This document shows, one piece after another, positions 14,001 to 25,049 of a DNA stretch of 64,000 nucleotides; positions within the stretch are counted from its first letter, which is position 1; every line of letters begins with the position of its first letter. Source of the DNA: Petrosia ficiformis. Its lineage: Eukaryota; Porifera; Demospongiae; Haplosclerida; Petrosiidae. The notes beneath the pieces were generated by a model. The model saw nothing but the letters and a program-made list of their open reading frames with translations. It had not been told where the DNA came from and did not search any database. Location of the stretch: contig OX345652.1 of the NCBI GenBank assembly GCA_947044365.1, forward strand, positions 1,519,001 through 1,583,000, written 5' to 3'. The translations under genes were made by a program, and so were the position numbers.

Positions 14001-16471
14001 AAGACTGATGACAGTGCAGGTTTGACAAAATTTTTATTTATGATCCCAACAATTATAATTATTATTAGATGATGGTAATAATCTGCTAATAACAGTGGAT
14101 AATAATCATTCAGAACAAGGTATTATCGATGTATTTATTAATGTCCATCTTAATTATTATGAAATTATACAACTATTATAATCATGTTTTATGTGTGGGT
14201 TTATGACTATGTAGTGAAATTAAAAGTTAGATTCCCAATTTTTAAGTTTTCCTTTGTTTCTGTTTCTCTTATGCCTCTTTTAATAAAAATTGTTTACAAT
14301 TACATGTAAGTATACATAATTATAGTTCATTAAATTCAGTGAATGTAATTATGATTATACGTAAAGTATTTTTTGATTTTACTAAAGACTAAGATTTTTA
14401 TTATCACAGAACTGCCTGTCATTAAATACCATGGCCAAATGTACTATGAAGCTATTACATGTGGAAGAAATAAATGGTTAATGACATTTGCTGCTGCAAA
14501 AAACCTTCGAGCTCTCTTGCAGGTATAATAAATAGTTGTCCATCTTTTTAAATTACCCATGCTATTGTTGAATATAATTATAGTACATAAAAGAAAGTCG
14601 TCCACATGCTACATGTGATCAACGAATTGAATTTAGTTTTAATGGTGGGGATCATCTCGAGTTAGTGATGGACAAGAAACAAGACAAATCATTCACTGGA
14701 TGGACTATCATTCCACATACTAAGCCATGTGTAGTAAGTGTAAAATTCTGACAAGTCAGGAGTTCATCCAAAAGAAATTTGGGGGAGAAGGGGAGAAGTA
14801 AGGGCACAATTAACCATACTAGTTATCCAAGATTGATTCTAGGCTAATTTGGGAGGCACTAGAAAGTCATAACAATTATTTTGAAGTGTACTGCTTGTAA
14901 TAATAAATGGATGATTGTATAGAGAAGGATTGACATTGTTTGGGGAGAATTTCCTATTTATACAGTACACACCCAGTTGATAAAACCATCCCTGCAAGTA
15001 TATTCAAATCACTATAATATTATGTAGGCTGAACAAACTGTGGTATGTATTGTTATAGAAATAATATTTGTTTCATAATTTTAATTTTATATTTTATATT
15101 GAGTTATAATTCCAGGAGTATAATTATATATGTGACACTGAAAGTGAAGGAGTTTGCATTTTTTTCAATTAGTTTCCTTGCATACCGATGATGTTGTCAG
15201 TGAGCAAGCTTAAAATTACATGCAACAAACAGCAAAGTTCAAACTTCCAAATATAAAGCTTTCAAAATTTTGTCTATTCAGTGGTTACATAGATTTGGAT
15301 TACAGCAATTAACAAGCTATCTGTTTCATGCATCCAATATAGCTCCTTGTTATATGTATACACAAATATTCTAGCTGCAGACACAAAGTTTTGTTTTAGA
15401 ATAATGCAGACACAAAGTTTTATGTTTCAATAATATTAATTTTATGCCTATTTTGTAATTCATATGCACAGTTAACTAAAGATTCCATGCTGAGATTTGG
15501 TAGAACGGAAGGTTATCCAGTCCCACCATCTTGTCTGGTTACTGTATGTGCATTGAGTGGACCAAATACTGAAGAATATTTTAAATATGAAGTTCCCATA
15601 GTAGGTGTTGTGTCTCATACCAAAGAGATAGCTATCATTCGATTCCTGAAAACACTAGCAACCACTAATACATTAGGTACGATAGTATATTCATCTAACA
15701 TTCAGAAAATACCTCCTGATATATATCATTTTATCTCAGTAACTATGAGTGAGCAACCAAGTATAAGACTGGATGATGCTGATGCTACATTGCATATAGG
15801 TAAATGCATTCATATTTATTATATACTAACAATGTATAGGGAAGAAAAGTGCCTATAATATATTGTATATACATTGTGTACACAGAAACCTTTATGTAAT
15901 TTGTACACGTATGTATGTGTATAAAGACACTCTGACAATGCATCTGACATAGTGAGGAGCAGCTAGTGTAAATTATGAGATTGTTAATTGATATAAGAGC
16001 CTCACGATATAATTTTTAATTTATGGGTACCTATTATTCTGTATCTTCTTCATTAATACATGTGTGTGTTAGACTATGTTTCAATTCATAATTATGTTCA
16101 CTGCAGATACAACTAATGTTGATATTGATGAAGTGAAAAAAGATATTAGATTAGTGCTAGAGAAGAAACGGTCTGATCTCAGTTTATTATTTCACTGCTC
16201 TATGAAAGCTGTTGCTATAGAATTATTTCAAGCTGGCATGATAGCTAATGATGTTCACAGAATACCAACAGATGATAAAATTTTCAACAGTTTGTTGTGT
16301 GGTTTTGCTTTCCAGGCTAAAATAGAAGATATTGAGGAACATTGTAAGAAGTTATTTAATGTGTTTCAAAACATGGGTGGTCCATTTAGAGATGCAGCTG
16401 ATGCAATTAAACAAAACATACAAGAGAATGTAAAAAGTAAAGTAGGGATTTGGCTAAATATTGATATATAG
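3633..16471 (+). CDS. Kelch-repeat / coiled-coil / ZU5-like / helical-domain protein, 19 exons, 1204 aa
   Basis: Exons: 3633-3645, 3814-4359, 5392-5564, 9114-9314, 10726-10897, 11579-11757, 11815-11956, 12017-12079, 12151-12252, 12333-12452, 12512-12721, 12778-13272, 13599-13697, 13927-14019, 14069-14119, 14410-14522, 14584-14733, 15472-15799, 16107-16471. All junctions are GT-AG, and the 3615 nt close in frame. Residues about 10-370 are kelch blades (repeated GG with downstream Y/W, such as LYSWGG, LLVLGGY, CVMFGG). Residues about 385-620 are a coiled coil spread over small exons. Residues about 645-770 resemble a ZU5 domain (GCKLHFQQGTISPSDTC, AVYAISC, IEIQHC-like VEIQHC). An acidic linker follows, then an unrecognised beta-rich part (about 890-1080), and a helical C-terminal domain of about 120 aa. 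ZU5 often precedes UPA/Death domains in signalling proteins; I cannot identify a Death domain here. No signal peptide or membrane segment, so probably cytosolic. The start ATG has a good context, but the tiny first exon is the least certain part. Confidence 0.85.
4563..4618. repeat. Short imperfect hairpin in kelch-gene intron 2
   Basis: TTCAGAGTAGCTACACAGAAA is followed about 14 nt later by TTTTCTGTGTACTCTGAA, giving a stem of about 18 bp with small mismatches. The rest of intron 2 (4360-5391) shows nothing recognisable. Confidence 0.5.
5565..9113. other. Kelch-gene intron 3 (3.5 kb)
   Basis: The longest intron of the kelch gene. It holds a CACTG-ended element at 6451-6880 and otherwise AT-rich sequence. 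I looked for a skipped kelch exon and found none: the protein reads smoothly from exon 3 to exon 4 (LDTI then DFQKVV) in matching phase 0. Confidence 0.6.
6451..6880. repeat. CACTG-ended miniature element (430 bp)
   Basis: It starts CACTGTAAAAATGAATTGTT and ends with the near reverse complement, ACAAATTCCTTTTTACAGTG. Similarity between the arms continues for about 55 nt (both contain CCAGTTGTTAC inside). The same ends mark several other elements in the window. The target duplication is not clear. Confidence 0.75.
10003..10333. mobile_element. Non-autonomous hAT-type MITE with perfect 8-bp target duplication
   Basis: Terminal inverted repeats CAGTGGCGTAACT (10003-10015) and AGTTATGCCACTG (10321-10333) match in 12 of 13 positions. 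The flanks are the identical 8-mer GTGAAGCT at 9995-10002 and 10334-10341. An 8-bp duplication is the hAT hallmark. The 331-bp body has no transposase. It lies in intron 4 of the kelch gene. The perfect duplication argues for a fairly recent insertion. Confidence 0.9.
10963..11028. repeat. (AT)n microsatellite
   Basis: About 33 AT dinucleotide units, with a CA interruption, in the intron between kelch-gene exons 5 and 6. Confidence 0.95.
14734..15471. other. Kelch-gene intron 17
   Basis: AT-rich, phase-0 intron of 738 bp (donor GTAAGTG, acceptor TATGCACAG). It contains a short direct repeat: GCAGACACAAAGTTTT occurs at about 15377 and 15407. Confidence 0.6.
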
Positions 16472-17490
16472 TATACTCTAACACTCACTTATAGGCTGCT
16501 AACTTGTTTGTTTACACATCTTGTACAATGTACATTATATAATTATATATATATATATATATATTTATAATAATTATATATATATAATTATTTTATATGT
16601 AATGCAATACACTGTACCTTACTTTTCTTCTTTTGATTTGATCTAATGTAATCTGCAGCAACTGTTTGATTCATTTTCCAAAAACCTAGCTGCAATACTT
16701 CATCACATGAAATAATGATTTTTTAGTGGCGGGGAGGACCATCCCTGCTATATAGCAACAATTAATTATGAATCTACGAAGGTGAATCTTTTGACTTCTT
16801 GGGGTTCTCCAAAGAACCAGGATGGATATACAACCACAAATAAAAATAAAAAGTGATGTACTTACGTCAGAATTGACATTCCCTCCCACTGTGAATGAGA
16901 CAGACAAGACAAACCTGTGAGCACAAACAAATATATGATATAATTCCATAAAAAAGTCATTAAAATTGCACTAAAGTAAGGAAATGTCATGAATATTCAC
17001 AAGACACAACTTTCCTAACAACTGAGCAAGGGCTTCTGGACAAGCCCACCTCTATTTGTAGCAACTAAACAGCATACAATGATACTATCTAGAATGTATG
17101 ATGTAATGCAATGGCTGCTACGAAGAAATACCCTTCTTATGACAATTATATAATATATAGGAAACAATTATTGTTATATACAATTATTGTAATCTTGTAT
17201 ATTACTAGAGATTTCTCAATTATTGTGATTCGTTCATGCACCAATTCATTCTGTGAATACTTTTTCCCATCAAAAACTAAAATCAGTATTATCACTTTTA
17301 ATCTTTAGACACGTAGTGTGAAGTGTGGCTCAGCATCACAGCTGCAACTGAATGCAAGTTCTTTGCACCTCCTTGCTTACTAATTACTGCAAATACAGCA
17401 TCCACCCAAGTCTGCAAGCAAACACAGTTTTTCCTTATTAATATCTGAAGCATCTGATGAAGCAGTCACTCCAATTAGTTATCAATAATA
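16472..17490. other. Intergenic spacer, kelch gene to TRIM fragment
   Basis: Contains an AT-rich run with ATATATAT tracts at 16540-16590. A minus-strand open frame at 16686-16949 resembles nothing I know and has no supporting signal, so it is not called. Confidence 0.4.
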
Positions 17491-17651
17491 CTGGTAGATT
17501 CTTATCAAGGCAGGTTGTTGATTGATATTTCGTACTTTACAGAACCCGATTGATGAAGAGTAATTAACTTCTCCAAAGCTCTTGTATGCATCTTCAACCT
17601 TCTTACTCTTCACTAGTTTAATATCAGCTTGTTCGATTCTAGTGGTTGAAA
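17491..17651 (-). pseudogene. Fragment duplicated from the neighbouring TRIM-NHL gene
   Basis: About 160 bp closely match the TRIM gene around 20159-20324, in the same orientation. The encoded stretch EQADIKLVKSKKVEDAYKSF is nearly identical to that of the gene. A deletion plus a base change near 17500-17515 and an insertion of about 5 nt near 17633 disrupt the frame, so it is a dead piece from the coiled-coil/filamin junction of the parent. The adjacent 17652-17710 resembles the GCAGCATTGATTTATA block of the CACTG-family repeats (inverted), which may have carried it. Confidence 0.85.
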
Positions 17652-19089
17652 GGAGCCTGAGACTGTATAAATCAATGCTGATTTCTTTTCTTGCTAGATA
17701 GTGATTACAAGTAGTATTTCTTTTCATCTTGATCTATACTGACTCATAAGTACATGCCATAATAAAGAATACAATTTTACTTCAGTTAAAAACAAGATTA
17801 TTAAATATATGTACTATCCATTGGGAATGTTACAAATTTCTGTCATAAACATGATTATGATGTTTCTAATGGATAGTACATCTGTACTTTGCATTAGGAA
17901 CATAATAAACATATTTACAACGAAAAATAAACATTAATTGGAAATATAATATTGGCTACTACATATATAGCTAGAACATAAGAAAACGCAGATGAAACTC
18001 ATATAACCAACCAAACAATTTGGTTAGAACAATCAATCAGTTTTTACAGTGCATGTACATGTTTTAAATAGAGAACTATTAAAGGTTTACAACTGTAATT
18101 TTGTAGGCTGGATCTGGTTCATAAGACATTTTCATCAACATTGCAGTTTACATGTGATCCAATGATTTGAGTCTTCTCCTGTCAGATTTATGGATAGTCC
18201 AGTTATAACAGGAATTTTAATGAAATAGTGCATTACAGAACAATGGTCTTATGCATAGTCAACTTTCCATACCAATAACAGACTAACTCTACTATACCCA
18301 CCTACCTATGTAGGAAATGTTTACTTATTAGGAAGATGAAAGTGTTCCAAACCTAATTTTTGCCTGTTTACAGGAGGGTGGAGCTGGATAATGTTACGAA
18401 CTTATGATGAACCTGACCTTAACTTGAAAACTGAAGGTTGGATGGACTTGGGACCACTTCCATTCTAATCACACTGTGACTTTTGTTGTGGCTTTCTACC
18501 AGAAAAACTATTAGAAATTCTACAAGTTGCCTTACTTTTTCTCATTAAAAGTAGTGTATAATTATAGTGCGATTAGAATGGAAGTGGTTCCGAGTCTGCT
18601 CGACCTTCGATTTTCAAGTTTAAGGTCAGTTTTATCGTCACATGATCATTAGAAATAGTTATAGTTTCTACAAGTTGCTTTACTCCTGCTCATTAAAAGT
18701 AGTGGAGTACATTTGCTACGAATTCATGTACATATTTATATTAATTAACTACTCTGGAATGAGCTAGTTGTCTTCGTAGATGTTACAATTGGAATACTAA
18801 TGGTACACCACAGTTTGTACCTACAATACTATATGCTACATACATGTATGTAGCTACAATGTTTGTTACGTACCCATATGCCTTATTATGACATGTACTT
18901 TATACTAGTCAATATAGCTCGAGATCAAACGAAATATGCAAATATAATTGCATTGAAACTTTCATAACCAACTGAAGGTTAAAATAACCTATTACTTTTT
19001 ACAGTGAATTTTTAATTATAAATAAATTATGGAATACCAAATTACCAATGTAAAAGTAACTAGTAAAATATAATTTAACACATCACAGG
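17652..19089. other. Repeat-rich spacer downstream of the TRIM gene
   Basis: Bases 17790-17940 share blocks (ATTATGATGTTTCTAATGG, AGGAACATAATAA) with 57950-58560. Bases 18406-18476 and 18569-18637 form an imperfect inverted repeat (CTGACCTTAACTTGAAAACT against TTTTCAAGTTTAAGGTCAG). TCTACAAGTTGC occurs twice, at about 18519 and 18668. Bases 18770-19006 are a CACTG-family copy ending ATTACTTTTTACAGTG. No gene is seen. Confidence 0.6.
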
Positions 19090-21318
19090 TTAGTATACTA
19101 CAAGTCTAGAGTTCTTGTAGTCACATACATACAGGTATCCATGAGTATCAATTGCTAATTCTCTTGGTTCATTAAATTGTCCTTCCTGATTACCCTTTTC
19201 CCCGAAACAATAAATAAACTGTCCAGTGGTAGTAAAAATGGAAATGCGATGATTAGTACTCTCAGCAATATACAATAGATCATTATCGTCCACTGCAATA
19301 CCTATGGGATGACTCAGTTGACCGGGAAGAGATCCTTTTGAACCAAAAGCAGCTGCAAAAATTCCCTTGGAAGTGAATTTCTGAATACGATGATTAGAAG
19401 TATCTGTCACATATACAAATCCATGGCTATCCAAGGTCACATCTTCAGGATGATTAAACTGTCCTTGTTTTGAACCTTTACTACCGAAAGTATTATGGTG
19501 TGTGAGATCAGGATTGAGGACTTGTATTCGATGATTATTATTATCAGCAATGTATATTTGTCCAGTGGCTTTGTTAATAACTATACCCTTGGGATACTGA
19601 AACTGAAGAGGTCCGTCTCCTGATTTTCCAACACATGCTATACATTCACCTTTCATTGTTAACTCTTTGACTTGATGATTATATGAGTCTCCAACTAGAA
19701 TGGTTCTGTTTGGAGTAACAGCAATACCACTAGGGTGATAAAACTGACCTTTCTTAGTCCTCTTAAATGAATTTATTTTCTTCGCCTCTCTATCTAATAC
19801 ACTGATACAGTGGCCATAATATTCACTTACTATCATTAGTCCATCGTCAGTCACATCAATTCCGCATGGTTCTAGAAGTCTAGTGATAATCTTTACAGGC
19901 CTACCTCTCATCTTTGGAAAGACAGAGACATGCATTTCAATTGGACTACTTGGGACGTTGATATCATGTACTTTTACATGTAAATGATGAAGACCATGAG
20001 TGGGTGGAGTAAAAACAACCATGTACTGTCCTGACTGTGTGGATCCTTTCACTATACACTCTATAGGTTGTCTGTTATCAGGAGGAGTCAAATAACAGCT
20101 GACATGAGAGGAAGGAACAGGAACTGGAGAACCATCAGGAAATTCAAAGACTATTGTACTGGTAGATTCCTTTCCCATCAAGGCAGTGTGTTGATTGATA
20201 TTTCGTACTTTACAGGACCCAATTGATGAAGAGTAATTAACTTCTCCAAAGCTCTTGTATGCATCTTCGATCTTCTTACTCTTCACTAGTTTAATATCAG
20301 CTTGTTCTAGTGGTTGAAACGACTCTGGTTTAAAGCTCTTGATAACACTATTCATATGATCAATCATTTGTGGTTGTGCTAATAGAACTTGTTGAGGGGT
20401 ACCTACCTTAAGACCTTGTTCTACAAAATCAAAACATTCTTTCAGTTGACCTAATGTTGTCTCGGCTTTTCGTTTCTGGTGACTCAGCATACTCAGCTTG
20501 TGTCTCACAGCTAAATCCACATCTGACTGGAGAAAATCAATGATCTGTTTGAGCATAACTTCAATATCTTTTTTGACTGTTTCTCCTTGGTGTGTGATAT
20601 CTTTTTCTCTTTGCGTCAGGGTTGCTACAGCTTCTTTTACTGCAACTATTTGTTCTCTTACTGGATTTAGACTAGATTCAATTATCTGTCGATGGCGATC
20701 GTACGTGTCACTGACCAGGTCATACTCGTGTCCCTTGTGGATACGAACAGTACAGTTATGACAAATGAGATTGCAACATGTTTCACAGTAGATCTCTAGT
20801 GGTTTGTCGTGACTGGAACAGTTTATAGTTACCTCTTGTTTAATAGAGGGCAGTTGAAAGGCAGTACGAGCAACCTCATCAAGACTTATAACTGTGTGAT
20901 CAGTGAATGTAACCCACTTGTTGTGGAAACTTAGGCAATTGGTACAGAAGAATTTGGTACATTGTTTACAATAACCAGTTGCATCACTCTTCTTACAGTT
21001 ATCACACAAAGTAGGTCGATCACTAGATACCTTCTTCAATAGACTGTGTACCTCAGTGAGATTATTAATAAAGAAAGCTTTTGGAAATCCAGCTACACCT
21101 GCTTCAGTTAGTTCTGTGGGTATACGACAGGTAGGACATGATAAGAAGAGTTTCTTTGCTTGAGTATCAAGTGGTAGACCCTCTAGACATTGATGACAAA
21201 ATGAGTGAAAACAAAGAAGTGATTGTGGGTCAGTGTAAATATCAAGACATATTCCACAAGTGAGTTGTTCCTCAAGTTTCTTGAGAGCATCAGAGGGTGT
21301 TGAAGATTTTTCAGCCAT
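19090..21318 (-). CDS. TRIM-NHL protein (RING, two B-boxes, coiled coil, filamin repeat, NHL propeller), 742 aa
   Basis: One uninterrupted reading frame. RING finger at about residues 21-63 (CGICLDIY, CFHSFCHQC, CPTCR), implying E3 ubiquitin ligase activity. B-box 1 at about 105-150 (CDNCKK, YCKQC, FFCTNC) and B-box 2 at about 165-200 (CSSHDKPLEIYCETC, CHNC, HKGH). Coiled coil about 205-340; filamin/ABP280-type Ig repeat about 375-470; about six NHL repeats from about 480 to the end (GIDVTDDGLMIVSEYYGHCI, GIAVTPNRTILVGDSYNHQV and so on). The order matches metazoan TRIM2/TRIM3/TRIM71-type proteins, which ubiquitinate targets and, in some members, bind RNA through the NHL propeller. The ATG at 21318 puts the RING about 20 residues in, as is usual. 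It is intronless, unlike its intron-rich neighbours; this is common for sponge TRIM families or could reflect retroposition. Cytosolic. Confidence 0.95.
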   Translation of the reverse strand: MAEKSSTPSDALKKLEEQLTCGICLDIYTDPQSLLCFHSFCHQCLEGLPLDTQAKKLFLSCPTCRIPTELTEAGVAGFPKAFFINNLTEVHSLLKKVSSDRPTLCDNCKKSDATGYCKQCTKFFCTNCLSFHNKWVTFTDHTVISLDEVARTAFQLPSIKQEVTINCSSHDKPLEIYCETCCNLICHNCTVRIHKGHEYDLVSDTYDRHRQIIESSLNPVREQIVAVKEAVATLTQREKDITHQGETVKKDIEVMLKQIIDFLQSDVDLAVRHKLSMLSHQKRKAETTLGQLKECFDFVEQGLKVGTPQQVLLAQPQMIDHMNSVIKSFKPESFQPLEQADIKLVKSKKIEDAYKSFGEVNYSSSIGSCKVRNINQHTALMGKESTSTIVFEFPDGSPVPVPSSHVSCYLTPPDNRQPIECIVKGSTQSGQYMVVFTPPTHGLHHLHVKVHDINVPSSPIEMHVSVFPKMRGRPVKIITRLLEPCGIDVTDDGLMIVSEYYGHCISVLDREAKKINSFKRTKKGQFYHPSGIAVTPNRTILVGDSYNHQVKELTMKGECIACVGKSGDGPLQFQYPKGIVINKATGQIYIADNNNHRIQVLNPDLTHHNTFGSKGSKQGQFNHPEDVTLDSHGFVYVTDTSNHRIQKFTSKGIFAAAFGSKGSLPGQLSHPIGIAVDDNDLLYIAESTNHRISIFTTTGQFIYCFGEKGNQEGQFNEPRELAIDTHGYLYVCDYKNSRLVVY

Positions 21319-22562
21319 TGTATAGATAATGTATACCGTATATGCTAATTAAAAACGCATCCTGAATAAATGGGACGCCGAAGTGAAATGCAAAACAGTT
21401 AGATCTATGCATAAAGGATAGCTATAATTATACCACGAAAAGTTGTTATTATAATGAAACAATTATAACATAGGCATTGCCTTGTGCAAAGGATACTGAA
21501 GTTAAAATTTATTCAACTATCTGAAGTGTAACAAGTAATAAAATCACAATTGTGATCCTTTTATCACACTCCATATTCATCTAGTTATGTTGCCAGACAG
21601 CACACTGATTATATTTACCACTTCGTACAATTTCAAACAAATGCTCAAGTTATGTTTGAATCATTGGCGCTATTCGGCCATTTTGTATAAGAAACTAACA
21701 AAATTTGATACACAGTGTATAGTGGAATTTAGTGAACAGTAAGATTGTTGATATTCTGTACAATGCAATACCATCAATTTGATATAATTCATAAGCTTTA
21801 GTACCATCTAAGATGCTTACTGATATCACTTCCTGGATAAAAAATTGCATCACATTTCTATAGCTACAATACATTGGAATGACAAGTGATTAAACATAAG
21901 CATTTCATAAAAGAAGAGCTTTGGAGACATTAGTAGAAAGAGAGTTCAGAAGATCTTTGGATAGAGACATAGACAAACAAAGACAACACTAGATAAGAAG
22001 CCCAGCTAATATCTGATAGAGATTAACACAGACAGCACTAGAGGAGAAGCCCAGCTAACATCTGATAGAGATTCTCGTGCAGGTAGAAGTTTGACTCGCA
22101 CGAGACTAGATAGAGATGGACAAACACCGACAAGACTAACTGATATAGCGAGAGAAGCCTAGCTATCATCTCATAGAGATAGACATATAATGAGCCTGTA
22201 GTGTACTACACTTAGAAGGTACTATGCTAGCCTAAATTGCCAAAGGCATTTAGACAAGTACAGAGAAGATTGAACATAGTCAGAGAGAGAAATTGAGAGA
22301 CGTAACATTCATTTATTAAACAGAAATTACATTCATTTATATGATTCTAGATATAATAATTCACAATACTACACTACTATACGTTTACCTAGCTTAAACT
22401 GCTGAAGGGCTCAATATCACACAAAATTTGTAAATGGACTAATAATTGATTATTTTATGACTATCACACATTATGAGGACCTAATTAATGAAATGACAGC
22501 TGAAGGCTGTTGTTTCGCTAGTTATTATTATTATTAACTTGGGTGAATTTGGCCATACCCTT
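21319..22562. other. Intergenic region upstream of the TRIM gene
   Basis: Promoter side of the TRIM gene; no core motif can be claimed. Bases 21990-22185 contain a degenerate repeated block (AAGCCCAGCTAA then ATCTGATAGAGATT) occurring about three times. No coding signal. Confidence 0.5.
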
Positions 22563-23250
22563 TTACATTGGGACGGGGCAGAGGAAAGGTCTGGAGACAC
22601 TCTACAGTAATCAGGGGTGTGGAAACATTGAACGACATTTTGGCCTATTTTCACTATTTTGTCCTGCTCCCCATATACTTTGTATACAGTTCAGTTTTAC
22701 TTTAACGGACATTCATTATCAGACAATATCCTGTATGACTAGCTGTTTCCACACCACTGACAAGAATATTGATAGAGCCAATGAGATATGGGTAAGTCAC
22801 ATGATTCTAGCCATGAGCACGGGATTAAAATGGAAGAGGCAGTCCAGACAGCAGTCGAAGAGCTAGGTTACACAATTTTAAGAGTAAAATAGAAGGAGGT
22901 GATACTACACTATCTAAAAGGAAAAGATGTGTTTATTTCGCTCCCAAATGGTGGTGGTGCTGATTTAGCTCTACTTTCAAACTGAAGTAAGGCGGACAAA
23001 GGAAAGATCCCTCTGTGGCACAGGTGTTTGAAGGTCAGTACTACCAGCAAAGCCTAATCTAGTGGCTTCAACTTTAAATAATTGTAGAACGACACTAAAT
23101 GATGCTCCATACAATCCTCTTTGCAGACAAGAAAACTCACCAAACAGAGACGTAGTCAGAGCAGCTCGTGTGGACGCGTGGTGAAATCATCCTATGGCCC
23201 GTGAAATTGTGTCAAGAGTCTCCAGACCTTTCAAAGGCCTCCCAATATAA
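22563..23250. repeat. Inverted-repeat-bounded relic carrying a helicase fragment
   Basis: The left arm, 22563-22602 (TTACATTGGGA, then GAAAGGTCTGGAGAC), is matched in reverse complement by 23216-23250 (GTCTCCAGACCTTTC, then TCCCAATATAA), with a small gap. The arms are about 35 nt. Inside is the helicase-like pseudogene at 22830-22985. Confidence 0.5.
22830..22985 (+). pseudogene. RecQ-like helicase N-terminal fragment (broken)
   Basis: The frame reads MEEAVQTAVEELGY, then an in-frame TAG at 22890, then KGKDVFISLPNGGGAD. This resembles the start of small RecQ-type helicases repeated in invertebrate genomes, where GRDVFVSLPTG leads into the GKS Walker A. Here the Walker A is degenerate (NGGGAD) and a stop follows soon after. 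Only about 50 codons remain. The assignment rests on motif resemblance. Confidence 0.45.
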
Positions 23251-25049
23251 CCAGTCCGACCGCCAGTGTGCGTTTCCGGTTAAATGTTTGTAATAAGTAG
23301 TGGGCGTGTCTAAATAAAATGGAGAGCACATGTGCAAATCAGTGTGTTTAAAAACAGGTTTCTTGTATGGACGTTTTGATTGTATAATGAAGATACAGTT
23401 GAGACCAGCCAGGAAGATTCAGAAAGGATGTAAAACTGCAAATAACTGTTGTATATAGCAGAGAAACAGTATAGATATTATGCAAGAATCTTTAACAAGT
23501 AAGTATGATAAGTTATTGAGTTTCAGACACGAGGAAGTCATCATTTAGAACCTTGAAGGAGTACCTCAGTCAGTTCATCAGACATCTGTGTATTTAGACT
23601 GCAATTAGGCTTACACTTACGTCTTCAGGCCCCAGGAGTACACAGAAAGGTAGAGACACTAGTGCCATCAGCAATGCTTAATATATAGTCATCACAAAGC
23701 AAATATATTATATAGGGATGTTTTTTTCTCTATATACACTTGTTTTTAACTGCATATGTAACACTACTCATGGCAATAGAAAATGCTTATAGTATTGCAA
23801 TATTTTAATGCAGAATGAATTGGGCCCAATTAATACAAATCTATAAAAAAGATCTTACCACTCTTATACTTTGATGCAACAAGCTTCCAATAGTTTCACA
23901 TCAGCTACCAAATATTGCTAGTGACAATGCAGCTGCAAAACATTCAGTCAAAACTTATTGTTGTGGTAAGCTTGCAGCTGAAACAAACATCTAAAAACAT
24001 GGTTTGTACAAATTTGCAGAGTTGGCAATTAAAAAGATTTGCACGTGATGCAATTACGCCTACGCACGCTGGCGATTGGATTGTAACAGCGGAGGCTAAA
24101 AAGGTCTGCTCGCCAGACTCCTTTTTCTGTAAATTTACAACCTAGGCAAACTATAGTCTATTCACTTTGAAGAGGAACAGATACTCACATCAATAACTTT
24201 CGTATACTTCAAGCTATGAATTTGATTCAAACACCATTGGAATCTCCGTTTTCCAAGTCTAAAAATATCTTGTCTTGCACGACTGCAGTAGCTTCTGATA
24301 ATTTCAGAGGCTTTGGTCTACTTGTACTGACTTTGAAAATACTCACAATTTACTCGCCAATGCACGTGGTATGGCAAACTAATTCCAGTGTGACGTTTAT
24401 AACCCACAAGCATGTAAAAACGTCATGTGAACATTTGCGGATTCTACGGCGAACTACAGTATCGACTCAGAATCTGGTGTGAAAAACTTTGTGTTCTCTT
24501 CTGCAAAAAAAAACTAAGGTGAGTTTGTTCGTATTTTGTGAGTCATCACACCAGGTTGTATGAAATTCATAGTGTGTAGCCTCCTAATGTTATTTTTTTG
24601 TCTGCACCCATTCACACCAATTGGGTTATGGTGTTGTTAGTGTACCTCTAGTGGGGATGTCTTGGACGTGCTAGTATTGTTTTTAAGGCTGGCACTAAGT
24701 TCATTGATGTAGAAAGAGAATATTGCCAGTTTCAACTTCATAGGCTAACTTGAAAGTTGGAGTACTGCTTGCAAAATCTGCAACAGCTTAGTGGAAAAGT
24801 CTTGGAAAGCCACCATTTTGGTCTCTTCCGCTACTACTACTCGCTCCATCATCGTTCTTCAAAGTTGCTGGGCCTTTTCGATTCTGGTAGATATTTTAGC
24901 TTCATATCGTTGAGTGCAGCTTTGATTGCACATCTAGTCATCTCACAAGCCATTGCCAGAATACTTGTTACCCTCCATGAATGTGATATTGTGACGTTTT
25001 GTGATGTCAGCCGCAATATAGATAGAACCCGCGTTCGCTTTCATTTCCA
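23251..25049. other. Intergenic region with partial repeats
   Basis: Bases 23610-23760 resemble 49895-50080 (shared blocks GTACACAGAAAGGTAGAGAC-like, TGCCATCAGCAATG, AGTCATCACAAAGCAA). Open frames near 24216 and 24757 encode nothing I recognise and have no supporting signal. Confidence 0.45.

Noticed and set aside
16686..16949. 87-codon minus-strand frame with hydrophobic stretches
   Set aside because: No homology recognised; hydrophobic frames arise easily in AT-rich DNA.
22543..22866. 107-codon frame overlapping the helicase scrap
   Set aside because: It is out of frame with the helicase-like reading and includes the left inverted repeat; no protein resemblance.
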